DNA of 64,000 bases, from assembly GCA_002347365.1 (NCBI GenBank), contig DDWT01000008.1:1-64000 (forward strand), in the 5' to 3' direction. The translations under genes were made by a program, and so were the position numbers. The notes under the pieces were generated by a model, which was given only the letters and a program-made list of their open reading frames with translations, had not been told where the DNA came from and searched no databases. This DNA comes from Actinobacteria bacterium UBA2279 (lineage in GTDB: Bacteria > Actinomycetota > Coriobacteriia > Anaerosomatales > Anaerosomataceae). Below, one piece after another: positions 1 through 7,771 of the stretch. Within the stretch, counting starts at the first letter, position 1. Each line of letters begins with the position of its first letter.

Positions 1-41
1 CTTGCACTTACTTTGTCAATCAACCACGGGCCGGTGTCGGC

Positions 42-47
42 TACACT
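42..47 (+). promoter_or_regulatory. Possible -10 box before murJ
   Basis: TACACT (four of six matches to TATAAT) directly precedes the ATG at 48. If it is used, transcription would begin near 54, downstream of that ATG, which would favour a later murJ start. No good -35 box lies at 17 bp; TTGTCA at 13-18 is 23 bp away. Weak evidence. Confidence 0.25.
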
Positions 48-1676
48 ATGACCGTCCGAACGTGTAGGGAGGCACCGATCGCAACTCCATCCGTAGCTCG
101 ATCGACCGCCACGATGTCGATCTCCACCGCGATCTCTCGGGTCACAGGCTTCATACGTGCCTGGGCCATGGCGTACGCGCTCGGCGTCACCATCATCTCG
201 TCGTCGTACAGCGTTGCGAACAACATTCCCAACATGATCTTCGAACTGATGGCCGGCGGCGTGCTGTCCAGCGTGTTCATCCCACTCTTCATCGAGCGCC
301 TGCAGCGTGACGGCGAGGACGACGCATGGCGCTTCGCAAGCTACATCTTCAACATCATCGTGCTTCTTCTCGGCATCGTCGCCGTCATAGGTACGGTGTG
401 GGCCGAACCCTTCGTGCGTACCCAGACGTTTCGTATCTCTGCAGAGAAGGCCGAGCTCGCGGTCTTCTTCTTCCGTTTCTTCGCGATCCAGATCGTTTTC
501 TATGGTGCGGGGATGGTCTTCACGGGAATCCTCAACTCCTACCGCCGATTCCTGGCTCCCGCCATCGCGCCGATCTTCAACAACCTGGTCGTCATAGTCA
601 CCATGCTCGGGTTCTACGTGCCGTTCCGCGACTCGAACCCTGCGCTCGCAAAGGCGGGACTCGCCGTCGGAACAACACTTGGAGTGCTGGTGATGGCCGG
701 CATCCAGATACCGAGCCTGGTCAAGCTCGGTATCCGATACACCCCGCGAATCGACTGGCATCACCCGGGACTGCGCAAGATCGTCACGAAAATGGGACCG
801 ACGCTGGTCTATGTGATCATCAACCTGATCGGCGTATCGTTCCGCAACGCGTATGCCTTCCAAGCGAGTGACACGGGTCCGGCCGTTCTCCAGTACGCCT
901 GGATGTTCTACCAGCTCCCGTACGGGATCTTCGCCGTCGCACTGGCCACAGCCATCTTCCCTGAGCTTGCCGAGCGAGCTGATCGCACCGACTGGCTGGG
1001 ATTCAAGACCACGTTCTCCAAAGGCTTCCGCGCCACGGGTGTGATCATCATTCCGCTCGCAGCGATGCTTGTCGCCCTCGCTTCCCCATTGATCACGCTC
1101 TACGTCTTCGGCAAGTTCACATCCGCTGACGTGCCACTGGTCTCCGAGATACTGGTCTGGTGGGCAGCAGGGCTGTTCTTCTATGCGGGCTACATGTACG
1201 TCCTCAAGACGTTCTACTCCATGCAGGACACCAAGACGCCCATGTTCACCAACGCGATCACGACCGTGCTTCAGGTCTCGTTGTACGCAGCGCTGACGGC
1301 CGGCGTGGGCAGCTGGGCGGGGCTCGGACTGAAGGGCATCCCTATTGCCGATGGCATCTTCTTCGTCGTCCATCTCACGGTGCTCGCACTCATCCTGCGC
1401 AAGCGGATCGGAGGATATGACTTCCGTGGTATCGCCTGGAGCCTGGGAAGAGTCCTGGCAGCATCGACGATCGGTGCACTGGCTGCGGCGGCGGTGGTCC
1501 GCCTGACTCCCGGTCTCACGGGAGCACGCTTCGGCTTCATAGTGCAGCTGCTCCTGGCGGGCACGGTCGGACTCAGTCTGTCCTACGGATTATCCTGGGC
1601 GATGCGCGTTCCTGAGGTCAGCTTCGTCTACTCGAAGCTGGCCAGCCGCTTCAAGCGACGTCGGGATGCATCGTGA
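48..1676 (+). CDS. murJ: Lipid II flippase MurJ
   Basis: MurJ/MviN-family polytopic protein of the MATE-like superfamily that moves lipid II across the cytoplasmic membrane for peptidoglycan synthesis. About 14 hydrophobic segments are visible. The N-terminal block SVARSTATMSISTAISRVTG followed by RAWAMAYALG is typical of the family. The ATG at 48 gives 542 residues but has no ribosome-binding site. A strong AGGGAGG lies at 66-72, inside this reading frame, and the first in-frame codon at proper spacing is ATC at 78, so the true start may be this rare codon, giving 532 residues. It overlaps the next gene by 4 bp (GTGA). Family assignment is secure; the start is not. Confidence 0.93.
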   Translation: MTVRTCREAPIATPSVARSTATMSISTAISRVTGFIRAWAMAYALGVTIISSSYSVANNIPNMIFELMAGGVLSSVFIPLFIERLQRDGEDDAWRFASYIFNIIVLLLGIVAVIGTVWAEPFVRTQTFRISAEKAELAVFFFRFFAIQIVFYGAGMVFTGILNSYRRFLAPAIAPIFNNLVVIVTMLGFYVPFRDSNPALAKAGLAVGTTLGVLVMAGIQIPSLVKLGIRYTPRIDWHHPGLRKIVTKMGPTLVYVIINLIGVSFRNAYAFQASDTGPAVLQYAWMFYQLPYGIFAVALATAIFPELAERADRTDWLGFKTTFSKGFRATGVIIIPLAAMLVALASPLITLYVFGKFTSADVPLVSEILVWWAAGLFFYAGYMYVLKTFYSMQDTKTPMFTNAITTVLQVSLYAALTAGVGSWAGLGLKGIPIADGIFFVVHLTVLALILRKRIGGYDFRGIAWSLGRVLAASTIGALAAAAVVRLTPGLTGARFGFIVQLLLAGTVGLSLSYGLSWAMRVPEVSFVYSKLASRFKRRRDAS

Positions 1677-2368
1677 GCGTCATCGCACTCGTGCCAGCGT
1701 TCAATGAAGCCGAGCGCATCGGGGCCACTGTTCGCGCCACGATGGACATACCGGGCGTGGACCGCGTCCTGGTCATCGACGACGCCTCCGGCGACCAGAC
1801 CTCCGAACGCGCGCGAGATGCGGGCGCCGAGGTGCTGCGGCTACCTTCGAACCTGGGCAAGGGTGCTGCACTCGACGCCGGTCTTACATACGTCGCCGAA
1901 GCCGCCGATATACTGTTGCTGCTCGACGGCGACCTTGCCGAGTCAGCCGCTCAAGCCGGGATACTCCTGGGTCCGGTCATCCGTGGGGAAGCCGATATGA
2001 CCATCGCAGCCTTCCCAAGACCTGTCGGTAAGGCAGGGTTCGGTCTGGTGAAAGGGCTCGCTCGATGGGGCATCGCACGCATGGGCAATGGATTTCGGGC
2101 AGATGCGCCGCTCTCCGGCCAAAGAGCCTTGTCTCGCGCTGCGTGGTCGCGCGTGACACCATTTGCGTTCGGCTACGGCGTGGAGGTCGCACTGACTATC
2201 CGTGCCCTCAGAGCTGGTCTGAGGGTGTCCGAGGTACCGACAACGATGTCACACGCTGCCACCGGACGTGACATGGCGGGATTCATGCATCGCGGGCGTC
2301 AGTTCGTTCACGTCGCGCGTGCGTTGCTGCGACTCGCCTTCGAGCCTTCTCCGATCGGCCGAGCCTAG
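1673..2368 (+). CDS. Family 2 glycosyltransferase
   Basis: GT-A fold glycosyltransferase of family 2, 231 residues, resembling dolichol-phosphate-mannose-synthase-type enzymes. It starts VIALVPAFNEAERIGATV, has the nucleotide-binding VIDDASGD motif and a DGD metal motif after LLLL (DXD equivalent). No transmembrane anchor is evident, so it probably works at the cytoplasmic membrane face with a lipid or sugar-nucleotide substrate that I cannot name. Its GTG start overlaps the murJ stop, so the two are probably co-transcribed and may both serve the envelope. Its TAG stop shares the palindrome CTAG with the stop of the convergent steB gene. Confidence 0.85.
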   Translation: MSVIALVPAFNEAERIGATVRATMDIPGVDRVLVIDDASGDQTSERARDAGAEVLRLPSNLGKGAALDAGLTYVAEAADILLLLDGDLAESAAQAGILLGPVIRGEADMTIAAFPRPVGKAGFGLVKGLARWGIARMGNGFRADAPLSGQRALSRAAWSRVTPFAFGYGVEVALTIRALRAGLRVSEVPTTMSHAATGRDMAGFMHRGRQFVHVARALLRLAFEPSPIGRA

Positions 2369-3249
2369 CTTGAGGGACTGCTTAGGATCGGGTACGCGTT
2401 CTCGGCGCCGTCACGCACGCCGTAGTACCCGGTTGCGCGGCCAGACAAGACCCAGACGAGGGAGACCGCACCCTGAGGGCTTGTCACATCATCGACGGCC
2501 GAGTAGCCGGCAGCGGTTGAATCATCCACGACGCCGCTGACGCGGTTCGCAGCTTCAACGGCCACCACAGGCAGCTCCATGGCCGCAAACGCATCAGCCA
2601 GAGCCATCCCGGCTGGATCGGCTGAGCCACCCCACGATGCAAGAAGCGCCATTCCGCCGATTTGCGTAGTGTCGCTCAGTCCTTCGACCCTGAAATCGGT
2701 CGAGGACACCAGGAGGTCTGTGACGGGTCGAGCCTCTGTGGCCGTGGCCCACTCCCGAGTGAGTGCGAGCGCCACCAACGTCACGGTATCGGCAACGGTA
2801 TCTGCAGTCGCCGTCGTGTCCGCGCCTGAAGACGCGGCGAGTGCAAGGGCCAAGGCCTCGGGGTCGAGCTTATCCAGACCAAAGGAAGCGCTTGCGACCG
2901 TCAGGACCACGGGAACCCCGCCAGCCTGGGTGATCGCATCCACGGTCGCACTCAGACCGTCGGCGCGACCGGTGTTGGTCATCACCAGAACGGACTTGCC
3001 TTCCAGTGCGCCAGAGACGAGCACAGGCACCGCATCGGAAGCGAAGAGCCGGTCCCGCTCGAGTCCTGCGCGCAGATCGGCGTTGTCCTGCCGCAGGGCA
3101 TCGAACTCCTGCTGGAGGTCTTTAACGATCTGCGTGCCCTGATTCGTCAACGCCCCACGTTCGACGACCACGGTTCCCAGCAACAACCCGACCGAGAGCG
3201 CCAGAAATACTGCCACGAGCGAGGCGATATGATAACGGAGGTTGTACAT
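2365..3249 (-). CDS. steB: SteB/MctB-family envelope protein
   Basis: 294-residue protein of the family called MctB (copper transport) in mycobacteria and SteB in corynebacteria. One membrane segment (about residues 9-27, AVFLALSVGLLLG) is followed by a short coiled coil (about 38-66) and a large domain predicted outside the cell. In corynebacteria SteA and SteB form a complex that controls a peptidoglycan hydrolase at the septum; the same role here is inference from family and from adjacency to steA (13 bp gap). The ATG follows GGAGGGCAC. This is the last gene of the long - strand series and runs into the + strand glycosyltransferase. Confidence 0.85.
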   Translation of the reverse strand: MYNLRYHIASLVAVFLALSVGLLLGTVVVERGALTNQGTQIVKDLQQEFDALRQDNADLRAGLERDRLFASDAVPVLVSGALEGKSVLVMTNTGRADGLSATVDAITQAGGVPVVLTVASASFGLDKLDPEALALALAASSGADTTATADTVADTVTLVALALTREWATATEARPVTDLLVSSTDFRVEGLSDTTQIGGMALLASWGGSADPAGMALADAFAAMELPVVAVEAANRVSGVVDDSTAAGYSAVDDVTSPQGAVSLVWVLSGRATGYYGVRDGAENAYPILSSPSS

Positions 3250-3262
3250 GTGCCCTCCCGGG

Positions 3263-4384
3263 TCAGAGTCCGATCGATGTCCGAAGTCTCAGCACAAGGA
3301 GCATTATGAAGCTCCTTGCAGGTGGCGATATCAGTATGACGGTCGTGACCACCGTAAGCGCGGCCGCGACAAGGTACACGAGCTGCGAGGGCTTGACGCT
3401 CGCCTTCCATAGCTTGCTCACGCCCTTGGCATCAACAAGACGCGGGCCGACCTTCAGCCGTACCAGGAACGTGGAGGCCATACCTTTGCGGCCTTTGTCC
3501 AGGTACTCAACCAGGTTCGCGTGCGTCCCGACAGCAACGATAAGGTCGGCGCCAGCCTCATGCGCCAGCAAGAGCGCGAGATCCTCGCTGGTCGCGCTCA
3601 ACGGCCAGGGTATGCCAGTTAGGCCAAGTCCATCGAGGCGCTCCATACCCGGACACCGGCCATCCGCATAAGCGTGAACGATCAGTTCCGCTCCGCTGCG
3701 CAGCGCTGCATCGGTGACTGAATCCATGTCGCCGACAATGATGTCGGGCATGAATCCGCTCTCCATGATTGCATCGGCCCCGCCATCGACACCGATCAGG
3801 ATGGGCCGCATCTCTCGAATGTACGGCCTGAGCGCCTGCAGGTCCTCCTTGTAGTCATATCCGCGAACAACAACCAGCACATGCCGGCCCGCAAACCGGG
3901 TCCTGGTTTCAGGGATCCCTGTGCCCTCCGTCAGAAGCGCCTTCTCTTTCTCCAAGAACTCGAGAGTGTTGCGGGCGAATCGATCCAGCTGCTCGCCGAG
4001 ACCGGCTTTTGCGTCCTCCATCGCCGCCTCGACGATATCGACCGTCATTCGCGTTCCGCTGGCGACAACGACGCCATTCTTGATGACATCATCACCGACT
4101 ACCTCGATCTCTTCGCCTTCCCGAACTCGCTCGAAGACCTCCTGGCCGACGTTGTCCAGGAGACGGACACCACCCCGGACGAGCAGCAGCGGGCCGACGT
4201 TGGGATACGCACCAGAGATCGAGGGTGCTGCGTTCACAACCACCTCGATGCCGGTCTCAAGGAGCCCCTCGGCGCTCACTCGATCCATGTCTATGTGGTC
4301 GATCACGGCTATGTCGTTGCGGCCAAGACGCTTGACGAGATCCTTCGTCCGCCTGTCCAGCCGGGCTGTTCCAGCAAAACGCAT
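3263..4384 (-). CDS. steA: SteA, thiamine pyrophosphokinase-like division protein
   Basis: 373-residue SteA-type protein. The central part (about residues 165-300) has the thiamine-pyrophosphokinase-like motifs GVDGGADAI and VGDMDSV. The C terminus carries a hydrophobic segment (about 335-360) that anchors it to the membrane. Family members act with SteB at the division septum. The ATG at 4384 has a good AAGGAG 5 bases upstream. A 117 bp gap separates it from recN and contains a possible promoter. The recN-steA-steB order is an actinobacterial signature. Confidence 0.88.
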   Translation of the reverse strand: MRFAGTARLDRRTKDLVKRLGRNDIAVIDHIDMDRVSAEGLLETGIEVVVNAAPSISGAYPNVGPLLLVRGGVRLLDNVGQEVFERVREGEEIEVVGDDVIKNGVVVASGTRMTVDIVEAAMEDAKAGLGEQLDRFARNTLEFLEKEKALLTEGTGIPETRTRFAGRHVLVVVRGYDYKEDLQALRPYIREMRPILIGVDGGADAIMESGFMPDIIVGDMDSVTDAALRSGAELIVHAYADGRCPGMERLDGLGLTGIPWPLSATSEDLALLLAHEAGADLIVAVGTHANLVEYLDKGRKGMASTFLVRLKVGPRLVDAKGVSKLWKASVKPSQLVYLVAAALTVVTTVILISPPARSFIMLLVLRLRTSIGL

Positions 4385-4492
4385 GCGTCTCCTTATGCTC
4401 CCCGCAAGGTGGGAGCCGACTACTCCGCCGGCTACCCCGACACCCGGGCACCCGGGCGAGGAGCGAGTGTATCAGATACGAGAGTCTGCCTC

Positions 4493-4498
4493 ATCATA
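4493..4498 (-). promoter_or_regulatory. Possible steA promoter -10 box
   Basis: TATGAT (five of six matches) lies on the - strand in the recN-steA gap. No convincing -35 is present. Just downstream are a GTATC-A-GATAC inverted repeat (4469-4479) and a tandem CACCCGGG repeat (4441-4457), which could be operator or leader structure. Low confidence. Confidence 0.3.
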
Positions 4499-4501
4499 CC
4501 G

Positions 4502-6127
4502 TCAGCGAGACGACATCCTTCCGAGTAGCTCTCGCGCGTGCGCGACACTGGCCTCGGAGGCGTCCCCAGACAACATCCTCGCTATCTCAGCAACGCGCTC
4601 TTCGCCCTCGACCTCCGTGGTCCGCGTCACGGCTCTTCCGTCGTGATCCCCTCTGAAGACCACTATCTGGCGGTGGGCGAACGATGCAACCTGGGCCAAG
4701 TGCGTGACGACCAGGACTTGACGAGTCTCTGCCAGCAGCGAGAGGCGCTCCCCGACGGCGATCGCGGTCGCACCGCCAATGCCCGCATCCACCTCATCGA
4801 AGACCAGCACCGGTGTCTTGTCGGCAACGCCGAGGACACCTTTGAGCGCAAGCATCACTCGTGATATCTCTCCGCCGGATGCGATCTTTGCCAGGGGACG
4901 CGGTGGATCACCAGCGCTCGAACTGAACAGGAACTCCACTCGTTCAGGTCCGTCTTCAGACCATGATTCGAACGGCAGTCGCGTCCGCTGCACAGAGAAC
5001 ACGGCCTTCGGCAGCGCCAGGTCACGAGCTTCACGGGCGAGCGCCGCCTCGAAATCGTTCGTGACAGCATCACGAACCCCTGCCACGGCAGTTCCCGCGT
5101 CACTTAGAGACGATACCGCAGCCTCCATGCGACGACGGGCATCCGCCAGGCCTTCTTCGCCGGCGTCAAGAGCCGCGAGTCTCCGCTGTGCGTCCTCTCG
5201 TGTACGCAGTACGTCTTCGAGAGTAGGGCCGTACTTCCGTTTGAGCGCCCCGATAGCGGCTAGGCGAGACTCCGTCTCATCGAGCACCTTGGGATCATGG
5301 TCGATTCCCTCGGCGTAGTCACGGACCTCAGCTGTCAGCGCCTCGACGTCATCCGTCAACTTCAGCAGGCGATCGCGGAGCCCATCGAACGCGGGATCGA
5401 GTCCGGAGGCGGCCGAGAGCGCCGCAATCCCTTCGGACAACGCATCCGTCGCGCCGGCCTCACCCCTGAGTATCTGATACGCCGAAGCCGAAGCCGAGGT
5501 CAGGCGTTCGCCAAAGCGCAGTCGCGGGAGAAGCGCCTCGAGCGCCTCGTCCTCCCCCGCTCGGGGGCCAAGGGCATCGATGTCGCGCACCTGGAACCGG
5601 AGGTAGTCGGCCTGCCGTTCGCGGTCGGCGAGGGCCGACTCGAGCGTTGCGAGCTCGTCGGTTACGGCATGCAGCGCCGCGTACGCTTCGCGGTACGCTA
5701 TCAATGCCTCGGCAGCGGCGATCCCGGCGAATCGGTCAAGATACCCGGCGTGCTTGCCCGGAGAGAGCAAGGCCTGATGATCGTGCTGGCCGTGCAGATC
5801 GACCAGCGGCCCGAGAAGCTCGGCGATCGCCCCAACGGTCGCCATCTCGCCATCAATCGTGCATTTCGAGCGTCCTTCGGCGCTTACCCTGCGCCGAACG
5901 AGCACTTCGTGACCGTCGATATCGAATCGGCCTTCGACAACAGCCTCGGCAGCGCCGCTGCGCACCAGCGTAGCATCGGCTCGCTCGCCAAGCAGCAGCT
6001 TCAATGCTCCTACCAGAACCGTCTTTCCAGCGCCCGTCTCACCCGTCAGGACGCTGAGGCCTGGCCCGAATTCGACCCAGACATCATCGACCAGTGCGAG
6101 ATCGTGGACGTGGAGCTCGAGAAGCAC
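4502..6127 (-). CDS. recN: DNA repair ATPase RecN
   Basis: SMC-like ATPase for double-strand break repair, 541 residues, normal for the family. It has Walker A TGETGAGKTVLVGALKLLLG, a central coiled coil, the signature IASGGEISRVMLALK and Walker B VLVFDEVDAGIGG. I chose the GTG at 6127, which reads VLLELHVHDLALVDDV and has GGAG 8 bases upstream. A longer reading from 6247 would overlap nadK by 118 bp and add residues that do not resemble the family. nadK ends only 2 bp upstream. In Bacillus argR sits before recN; it is absent here. Confidence 0.95.
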   Translation of the reverse strand: MLLELHVHDLALVDDVWVEFGPGLSVLTGETGAGKTVLVGALKLLLGERADATLVRSGAAEAVVEGRFDIDGHEVLVRRRVSAEGRSKCTIDGEMATVGAIAELLGPLVDLHGQHDHQALLSPGKHAGYLDRFAGIAAAEALIAYREAYAALHAVTDELATLESALADRERQADYLRFQVRDIDALGPRAGEDEALEALLPRLRFGERLTSASASAYQILRGEAGATDALSEGIAALSAASGLDPAFDGLRDRLLKLTDDVEALTAEVRDYAEGIDHDPKVLDETESRLAAIGALKRKYGPTLEDVLRTREDAQRRLAALDAGEEGLADARRRMEAAVSSLSDAGTAVAGVRDAVTNDFEAALAREARDLALPKAVFSVQRTRLPFESWSEDGPERVEFLFSSSAGDPPRPLAKIASGGEISRVMLALKGVLGVADKTPVLVFDEVDAGIGGATAIAVGERLSLLAETRQVLVVTHLAQVASFAHRQIVVFRGDHDGRAVTRTTEVEGEERVAEIARMLSGDASEASVAHARELLGRMSSR

Positions 6128-6129
6128 GG

Positions 6130-6978
6130 TCAGCTCCGTAGAAAAGTGGTCGACACAACGTCGAAGAACCCGCGTCCGTCGAGACGCAGAAGGCGCACAT
6201 CGTGCTCGCCCACTGTGATCTTCACACCGTCCAGTATGGTGCGGCACGGCACCTGATCTCCATCCACGGTCACGCAGGCGTCGCAGCGAGCGGGATTCGG
6301 GCAGGTGATCTCTACACAGTCTCCCGGGCCTGCTACCATCGCTCGAGCATTCAGCGTGTGTGGAGCTACAGGAACGATGATCACACCACGGACATCCGGT
6401 GAAACGAGAGGGCCCCCTGCTGAGAGCGAATATGCTGTCGAGCCCGTTGGCGTTGCGACGATAACGCCGTCAGCCACGAAACGACCGACCGTCACACCGT
6501 TGACGTCGATCTGGAGATCGACTGCCCGTCCTGAGGATCCTCTGCCGATGTAGACCTCATTCAATGCTTGATACGTGCCGGCACGACGGCCGCCTACGTC
6601 CACGGTCGCTGAGAGCGTCTGCCGACGCTCCACCTTGACATCACCTGCGAGCGCGGCAGCGAGGGCCTCCGGGAGTTCGTCGCCCTCGGCACCGGACAGG
6701 AAGCCGAGCCGCCCGAGGTTGACGCCCATGATAGGCGCGTCGATCTCGTCGAGAAGGTGAACCGCTTTGAGGATCGTCCCGTCACCACCGAGTGCCACCA
6801 CCAGCCCCGGCTGCCCAAGGTCGAGACGGGAGACACCGTGCGCAGCCATATCGCATGCCTCGGCGTCCTCGGTCACCATCACGGCTTCGTACCCGGCTGC
6901 AGACAGCCATGTCGCCGCCCGGACCGTCGCATCGACAGATCTCGGGTTGGCCGGATTCGGCACGAGCAATACGCGCAC
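6130..6978 (-). CDS. nadK: NAD kinase
   Basis: 282-residue NAD kinase making NADP from NAD and ATP or polyphosphate. The catalytic GGDGT motif is present (VVALGGDGTILKAVHLL), followed by GVNLGRLGFLSG, an NEVYIGRG substrate region and the TPTGSTAYSLSAGGPLV block. The GTG start at 6978 has AGGGGAG at ideal spacing and follows the tlyA stop by 1 bp, so the genes are translationally coupled. Placement between tlyA and recN is conserved in Actinobacteria and many Firmicutes. Confidence 0.95.
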   Translation of the reverse strand: MRVLLVPNPANPRSVDATVRAATWLSAAGYEAVMVTEDAEACDMAAHGVSRLDLGQPGLVVALGGDGTILKAVHLLDEIDAPIMGVNLGRLGFLSGAEGDELPEALAAALAGDVKVERRQTLSATVDVGGRRAGTYQALNEVYIGRGSSGRAVDLQIDVNGVTVGRFVADGVIVATPTGSTAYSLSAGGPLVSPDVRGVIIVPVAPHTLNARAMVAGPGDCVEITCPNPARCDACVTVDGDQVPCRTILDGVKITVGEHDVRLLRLDGRGFFDVVSTTFLRS

Positions 6979-6979
6979 G

Positions 6980-7771
6980 TCACTCCCCTAACGCTTGATG
7001 TGCTCGCGACACCGCACAAGCACAGTCGATATCAATGCCGCAATCCCGGGCGATCCACACCCAGAACTCTATGTTACCTTCGGGTCCTTTGATAGGCGAC
7101 CACGTGAGCGCTCTCACCTGCCAGCCCGCTTCGTGGACGACGTTCACCACATCAAGCAAGACACTCTCGTGGACTGCAGGGTCACGGACCACTCCCTTCT
7201 TACCAACTCGGCCTTTCCCAGCCTCGAACTGCGGCTTAACCAGAGCCAACACCGAGCCTGATTCGGCAACGAGCGGCACGACATGCGGGAGCACTTTCGC
7301 AAGTCCTATGAAAGACACATCGATCACCACGAGGTCGAACGGCGCGCCGATCTGCTCCGCATCCACATAGCGTATGTTGGTGCGCTCGAAGGTCGCGACA
7401 CGTGGGTCTTGTCGCAGCTCCCAGGCAAGCTGACCATACCCTACGTCCACAGCCGCGACGGACTCCGCTCCCCGCTTCAACAGGCAGTCCGTAAAGCCGC
7501 CAGTGGATGCCCCGACATCAAGAGCATGAACGCCCGTCACATCAAGGCCGAACGTCTGAAGAGCGCCTTCAAGCTTGTGTCCGCCCCGAGAAACGAATCG
7601 TCTTGCTTCGGCAACCTCTATCAACGCATCGGGCGCTATCGCATGACCCGCCTTGGTCACCGGCTGTCCGTCGACTTTCACCTCGCCGGCGAGAATCGCC
7701 GCGCGTGCCTTCTCGCGGGATGCGAAGTACCCACGATCAACGAGCGTGACGTCGATGCGATTGCCGCTCAT
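6980..7771 (-). CDS. tlyA: TlyA family rRNA methyltransferase
   Basis: 263 residues: an N-terminal S4 RNA-binding domain (about 1-60, RIDVTLVDRGYFASREKA) and a FtsJ-type methyltransferase domain with the SAM site ALDVGASTGGFTDCLL and later VVIDVSFIGL and ALVKPQFEAG. TlyA enzymes 2'-O-methylate rRNA (C1409 of 16S and, in the longer type, C1920 of 23S). The length fits the longer dual-target type, but this cannot be decided here. The 5' end overlaps dxs by 35 bp. Confidence 0.93.
   Translation of the reverse strand: MSGNRIDVTLVDRGYFASREKARAAILAGEVKVDGQPVTKAGHAIAPDALIEVAEARRFVSRGGHKLEGALQTFGLDVTGVHALDVGASTGGFTDCLLKRGAESVAAVDVGYGQLAWELRQDPRVATFERTNIRYVDAEQIGAPFDLVVIDVSFIGLAKVLPHVVPLVAESGSVLALVKPQFEAGKGRVGKKGVVRDPAVHESVLLDVVNVVHEAGWQVRALTWSPIKGPEGNIEFWVWIARDCGIDIDCACAVSRAHQALGE

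Noticed and set aside
4502..6247. Longer recN reading starting at 6247
   Set aside because: It would overlap nadK by 118 bp and its first 40 residues do not match RecN; GTG at 6127 has a ribosome-binding site.
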